Shown here piece after piece: positions 4,499-6,295 of a DNA stretch of 6,295 nt (position 1 is the first letter of the stretch; each line of letters starts with the position of its first letter). Where the stretch lies: contig LNFD01000313.1 in NCBI GenBank assembly GCA_001464255.1, positions 1-6,295 of the forward strand, in the 5' to 3' direction. Both the position numbers and the translations under genes were made by a program. The notes under the pieces are model-generated. The model had not been told where the DNA came from, did not search any database, and worked only from the letters and a program-made list of their open reading frames with translations. Source of the stretch: Actinomycetales bacterium Ga0077552. Lineage in GTDB: Bacteria > Actinomycetota > Actinomycetes > Actinomycetales > Microbacteriaceae.

Positions 4499-6145
4499 TC
4501 AGGCGGTGATGAGCGCCGACTCGAGCGCCGCGGTGCCGGCGCGCCACGTGGCGTAGCCGCCGTCGAGGTTGGCCGCGGTCACACCGTACTGCCGCAGCAG
4601 CGCGGCGGCCGTGTGGCCGCGCTGGCCGACCTTGCAGTGCACGATGACCTTCTGCCCGCGCAGGCTCTCGGCGTGCTCGCGCAGCTCGTCGACCGGCATG
4701 AGCTCGCTGCCGGGGATGGCGCCGAGGGCGTTCTCGCCGGGGGTGCGCACGTCGATGAGGCGCCAGCCCTTCGCCTGCATCTCGGCGAGCTCGTGCCACT
4801 GCACGCTGAGCTCGCCGTCGATGAGGTTGTCGTCGACGTAGCCGAGCATGTTGACGGGGTCTTTCGCCGAGGCGAACTGCGGCGCGTAGGCGAGCTCGAG
4901 GTCGGCGAGGCCCCGCGCGGGGATGCCGCCGGCCATCGCGGTGGCGATGACATCGATGCGCTTGTCGGCGCCCCCGCCGACCGCCTGGGCGCCGAGGATG
5001 GCGTCGGTCTCGGCGTCGACGATGAGCTTGAGGGCGAGCAGCTCGGCACCCGGGTAGTAGCCGGCGTGGTTCGTGGGGTGCGTGTGGATGACGCGGATCG
5101 CGCGCCCTTCCTCGCGCAGCTCGCGCTCGGTGCGGCCGACGGCCGCGGCCGTGAGGCCGAAGAGCCCGATGACCGCGGTGCCGAGGGCGGGCACGGCGGC
5201 GTGCGGGCGGCCCGCGATGGCATCGGCAGCGAGGCGCCCGTGGCGGTTCGCGAGGCCGGCGAGCCAGACCGGTGCGGGGTCGCCGTCGAAGCGCTGCTTC
5301 ACGACCGCGTCGCCCACCGCGTAGATGGCCGGGTCGGAGGTCTGCTGGAACTCGTCGACGATGATGTGCCCGCGGGCGTCGAGGGTCAGTCCCGCCTCGC
5401 GCGCGATCGCGCTGTCGGCCTGCACCCCCACCGAGAGCACGACGAGCTCGCTCGGCAGGGTGCGGCCGTCGGCGAGCACGACGTGGTCGTCGGCGATCGC
5501 GGAGACCGTCGTGCCGAGGTGCAGCTCGACGCCGTTGGCCCGCAGGCGCTCGGCGACGATGTGCGCCATCTCGATGTCGAAGGGGCGCAGCACGTGCGGC
5601 ATCGACTGCACGACGGCGACGTCGAGGCCGCGGTGGCGCAGGTTCTCGGCGAGCTCGAGGCCGATGAAGCCCGCGCCGACGATGACGGCGCGCCGGGCAT
5701 CCTGCGCCGCGGCGATGATGCGATCCATGTCGGCGATGTCGCGCAGCGTCAGGCCGCGCTCGACTCCGTCGATGGCGGGGCGCACGGGCGCGGCACCGGG
5801 GCTCAGGATGAGCGCGTCGTAGCCGATCGACTGCTCGGAGCCGGTCGTGAGATCGCGCGCGAGCACGGTGCGGGCATCCCGATCGATCGCGACGGCCTCG
5901 GTGCGCACGCGCACGTCGAGGGCGAACCGGGCGCCGAGCGAGGCCGGGGTCTGCAGGATGAGGGCCTCGCGATCGGCGATGACGCCGCCGACGTGGTACG
6001 GCAGACCGCAGTTGGCGAACGAGACGTGCTCGCCGCGCTCGAGCACGATGATGCGGGCGCTCTCGTCGAGGCGGCGAAGCCGGGTGGCGGCCGACATGCC
6101 GCCGGCCACACCACCGACGATGACGTAGGTTCGAGGGGAGGTCAT
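4499..6145 (-). CDS. CoA-disulfide/persulfide reductase fused to a rhodanese domain
   Basis: This 548-residue flavoprotein has the CoADR-RHD layout, known from NAD(P)H-dependent CoA-disulfide and persulfide reductases. The FAD fold opens YVIVGGVAGG (residues 7-16). Cys46 in SFANCGLPYHVGG is the single redox cysteine of this class, in place of the CxxxxC of glutathione reductases. A second dinucleotide motif, VIVGAGFIGLELAENL, spans about 154-169. YAVGDA (275-280) contacts FAD. The dimerisation domain holds NHAGYYPGAELLALKL (359-374) and AYAPQFASAKDPVNMLGY (419-436). Their tyrosines (362/363 and 420) correspond to the two active-site tyrosines described for staphylococcal CoADR. The C-terminal rhodanese (about 450-540) has LIDVR and the loop CKVGQR with Cys504. 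The ATG at 6145 starts right at the FAD strand and has a -10 box six bases upstream. The longer reading frame would run through the promoter. It is the first gene of the operon. Confidence 0.92.
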   Translation of the reverse strand: MTSPRTYVIVGGVAGGMSAATRLRRLDESARIIVLERGEHVSFANCGLPYHVGGVIADREALILQTPASLGARFALDVRVRTEAVAIDRDARTVLARDLTTGSEQSIGYDALILSPGAAPVRPAIDGVERGLTLRDIADMDRIIAAAQDARRAVIVGAGFIGLELAENLRHRGLDVAVVQSMPHVLRPFDIEMAHIVAERLRANGVELHLGTTVSAIADDHVVLADGRTLPSELVVLSVGVQADSAIAREAGLTLDARGHIIVDEFQQTSDPAIYAVGDAVVKQRFDGDPAPVWLAGLANRHGRLAADAIAGRPHAAVPALGTAVIGLFGLTAAAVGRTERELREEGRAIRVIHTHPTNHAGYYPGAELLALKLIVDAETDAILGAQAVGGGADKRIDVIATAMAGGIPARGLADLELAYAPQFASAKDPVNMLGYVDDNLIDGELSVQWHELAEMQAKGWRLIDVRTPGENALGAIPGSELMPVDELREHAESLRGQKVIVHCKVGQRGHTAAALLRQYGVTAANLDGGYATWRAGTAALESALITA

Positions 6146-6151
6146 GCTGCG

Positions 6152-6157
6152 AGTATA
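6152..6157 (-). promoter_or_regulatory. -10 box of the sulfur operon (leaderless)
   Basis: On the minus strand TATACT is followed by six bases, CGCAGC, and the ATG at 6145. This is the best -10 match in the window and repeats the dapB and GNAT geometry, so the reductase mRNA is predicted to begin at its start codon. Its first base is also the edge of the palindromic operator. The -35 region is not recognisable. Confidence 0.65.
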
Positions 6158-6172
6158 TACCCCCGGGGGTAT
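6157..6172. promoter_or_regulatory. Palindromic operator, probable CsoR/CstR-type repressor site
   Basis: ATACCCCCGGGGGTAT is a perfect 16-bp inverted repeat centred between 6164 and 6165. A C-run/G-run core flanked by AT-rich TA steps is the known operator form of the CsoR/RcnR/CstR family. It fills the spacer next to the operon's -10 box, so a bound repressor would block RNA polymerase. The third gene of the operon encodes a repressor of this family, which makes autoregulation likely. No second copy was seen in the window. A TATTTT at 6170-6175 on the plus strand, overlapping the right edge, could be a -10 box for a rightward transcript. Confidence 0.75.
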
Positions 6173-6236
6173 TTTGCGCTCCCCCTCCCAGCGCTCTCCC
6201 GAATCGCGCTCAGCGCGGTGTGCGACGCTGACCGTC

Positions 6237-6295
6237 ATGCAGCGACCGGCCATCCTCACCCGCGCGCGCGGGCGCATCCTCGTGATGTTCTCGGG
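6237..6295 (+). CDS. Possible start of a divergent gene (truncated by window end)
   Basis: An open frame from ATG 6237 runs off the right edge and shows 19 complete codons, starting MQRPAILTRARGRIL and continuing VMFS. The turn from basic to hydrophobic residues would suit a membrane protein, but this is too short to identify. There is no Shine-Dalgarno sequence. A weak -10-like GACGCT (6224-6229) ends seven bases before the ATG, and a TATTTT at 6170-6175 is an alternative with a long leader. The gene would be divergent from the sulfur operon, with the operator about 65 bp upstream, so co-regulation is conceivable. It could also be no gene at all. Confidence 0.35.
   Translation, partial: MQRPAILTRARGRILVMFS

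Noticed and set aside
4275..4799. Minus-strand frame crossing the reductase-rhodanese junction
   Set aside because: Low-complexity Arg/Ser/Ala sequence in the wrong frame of two well-supported genes. The 43-base gap between those genes does not restore a fused reading frame.
6259..6272. CCCGCGCGCGCGGG palindrome near the right edge
   Set aside because: It lies inside the possible coding start, encodes an ordinary Thr-Arg-Ala-Arg-Gly run, and is expected by chance in such GC-rich DNA.
6146..6277. 44-codon N-terminal extension of the reductase
   Set aside because: It would translate through the -10 box and the palindromic operator. The FAD-binding strand begins seven residues after the ATG at 6145, as is usual for the family.
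1..6295. tRNA, rRNA, CRISPR, insertion sequence, riboswitch or phage signals
   Set aside because: No tRNA-like cloverleaf, regularly spaced repeats, transposase or integrase motifs, or terminal inverted repeats were seen. Intergenic gaps are all under 100 bases.

Overview
The window is about 70% GC or more, with strong G/C preference at third codon positions, several GTG starts, one-to-four-base gene overlaps and -10 boxes of the form TAnnnT placed directly before start codons. Together with protein families such as DUF4395 and the membrane-anchored TPR-like protein beside dapB, this suggests an actinobacterium, most likely a Microbacteriaceae member. The taxonomy is an inference from composition and gene style. 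It looks like chromosomal sequence, tightly packed with genes. I found no mobile element, RNA gene or CRISPR array.

Left part (1-2111, plus strand): the 3' end of a thioredoxin-fold gene overlaps a DUF4395 membrane-protein gene. A probable promoter then precedes an OsmC-type peroxiredoxin gene, which overlaps by one base a TIGR01777/YfcH-type NAD(P)-dependent epimerase gene. Three of these four have redox or oxidative-stress themes.

Middle part (2108-3859): on the minus strand, dapB (lysine/diaminopimelate biosynthesis) overlaps a downstream gene for a small two-helix membrane protein with a TPR-like tail. That tail gene meets the epimerase end to end, sharing the palindrome CTAG as the two stop codons. 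Upstream of dapB, only 43 bp separate it from a divergent GNAT acetyltransferase gene. Both genes have a TAnnnT box exactly six bases before the ATG, so both mRNAs are predicted to be leaderless.

Right part (3872-6172, minus strand): a three-gene operon encodes a CoA-disulfide/persulfide reductase fused to a rhodanese domain, a stand-alone rhodanese, and a CsoR/RcnR/CstR-family repressor. The repressor keeps the two conserved cysteines (Cys36, Cys65) but has Ala61 where copper sensors have a ligand histidine. This points to sensing of reactive sulfur species rather than copper. A perfect 16-bp palindrome, ATACCCCCGGGGGTAT, abuts the operon's -10 box and is the probable operator. The inferred circuit is an autoregulated persulfide-detoxification module: persulfide accumulates, the repressor's cysteines are modified, and the reductase and sulfurtransferases are made. 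The last ~60 bases contain the possible start of a divergent gene whose product cannot be identified.
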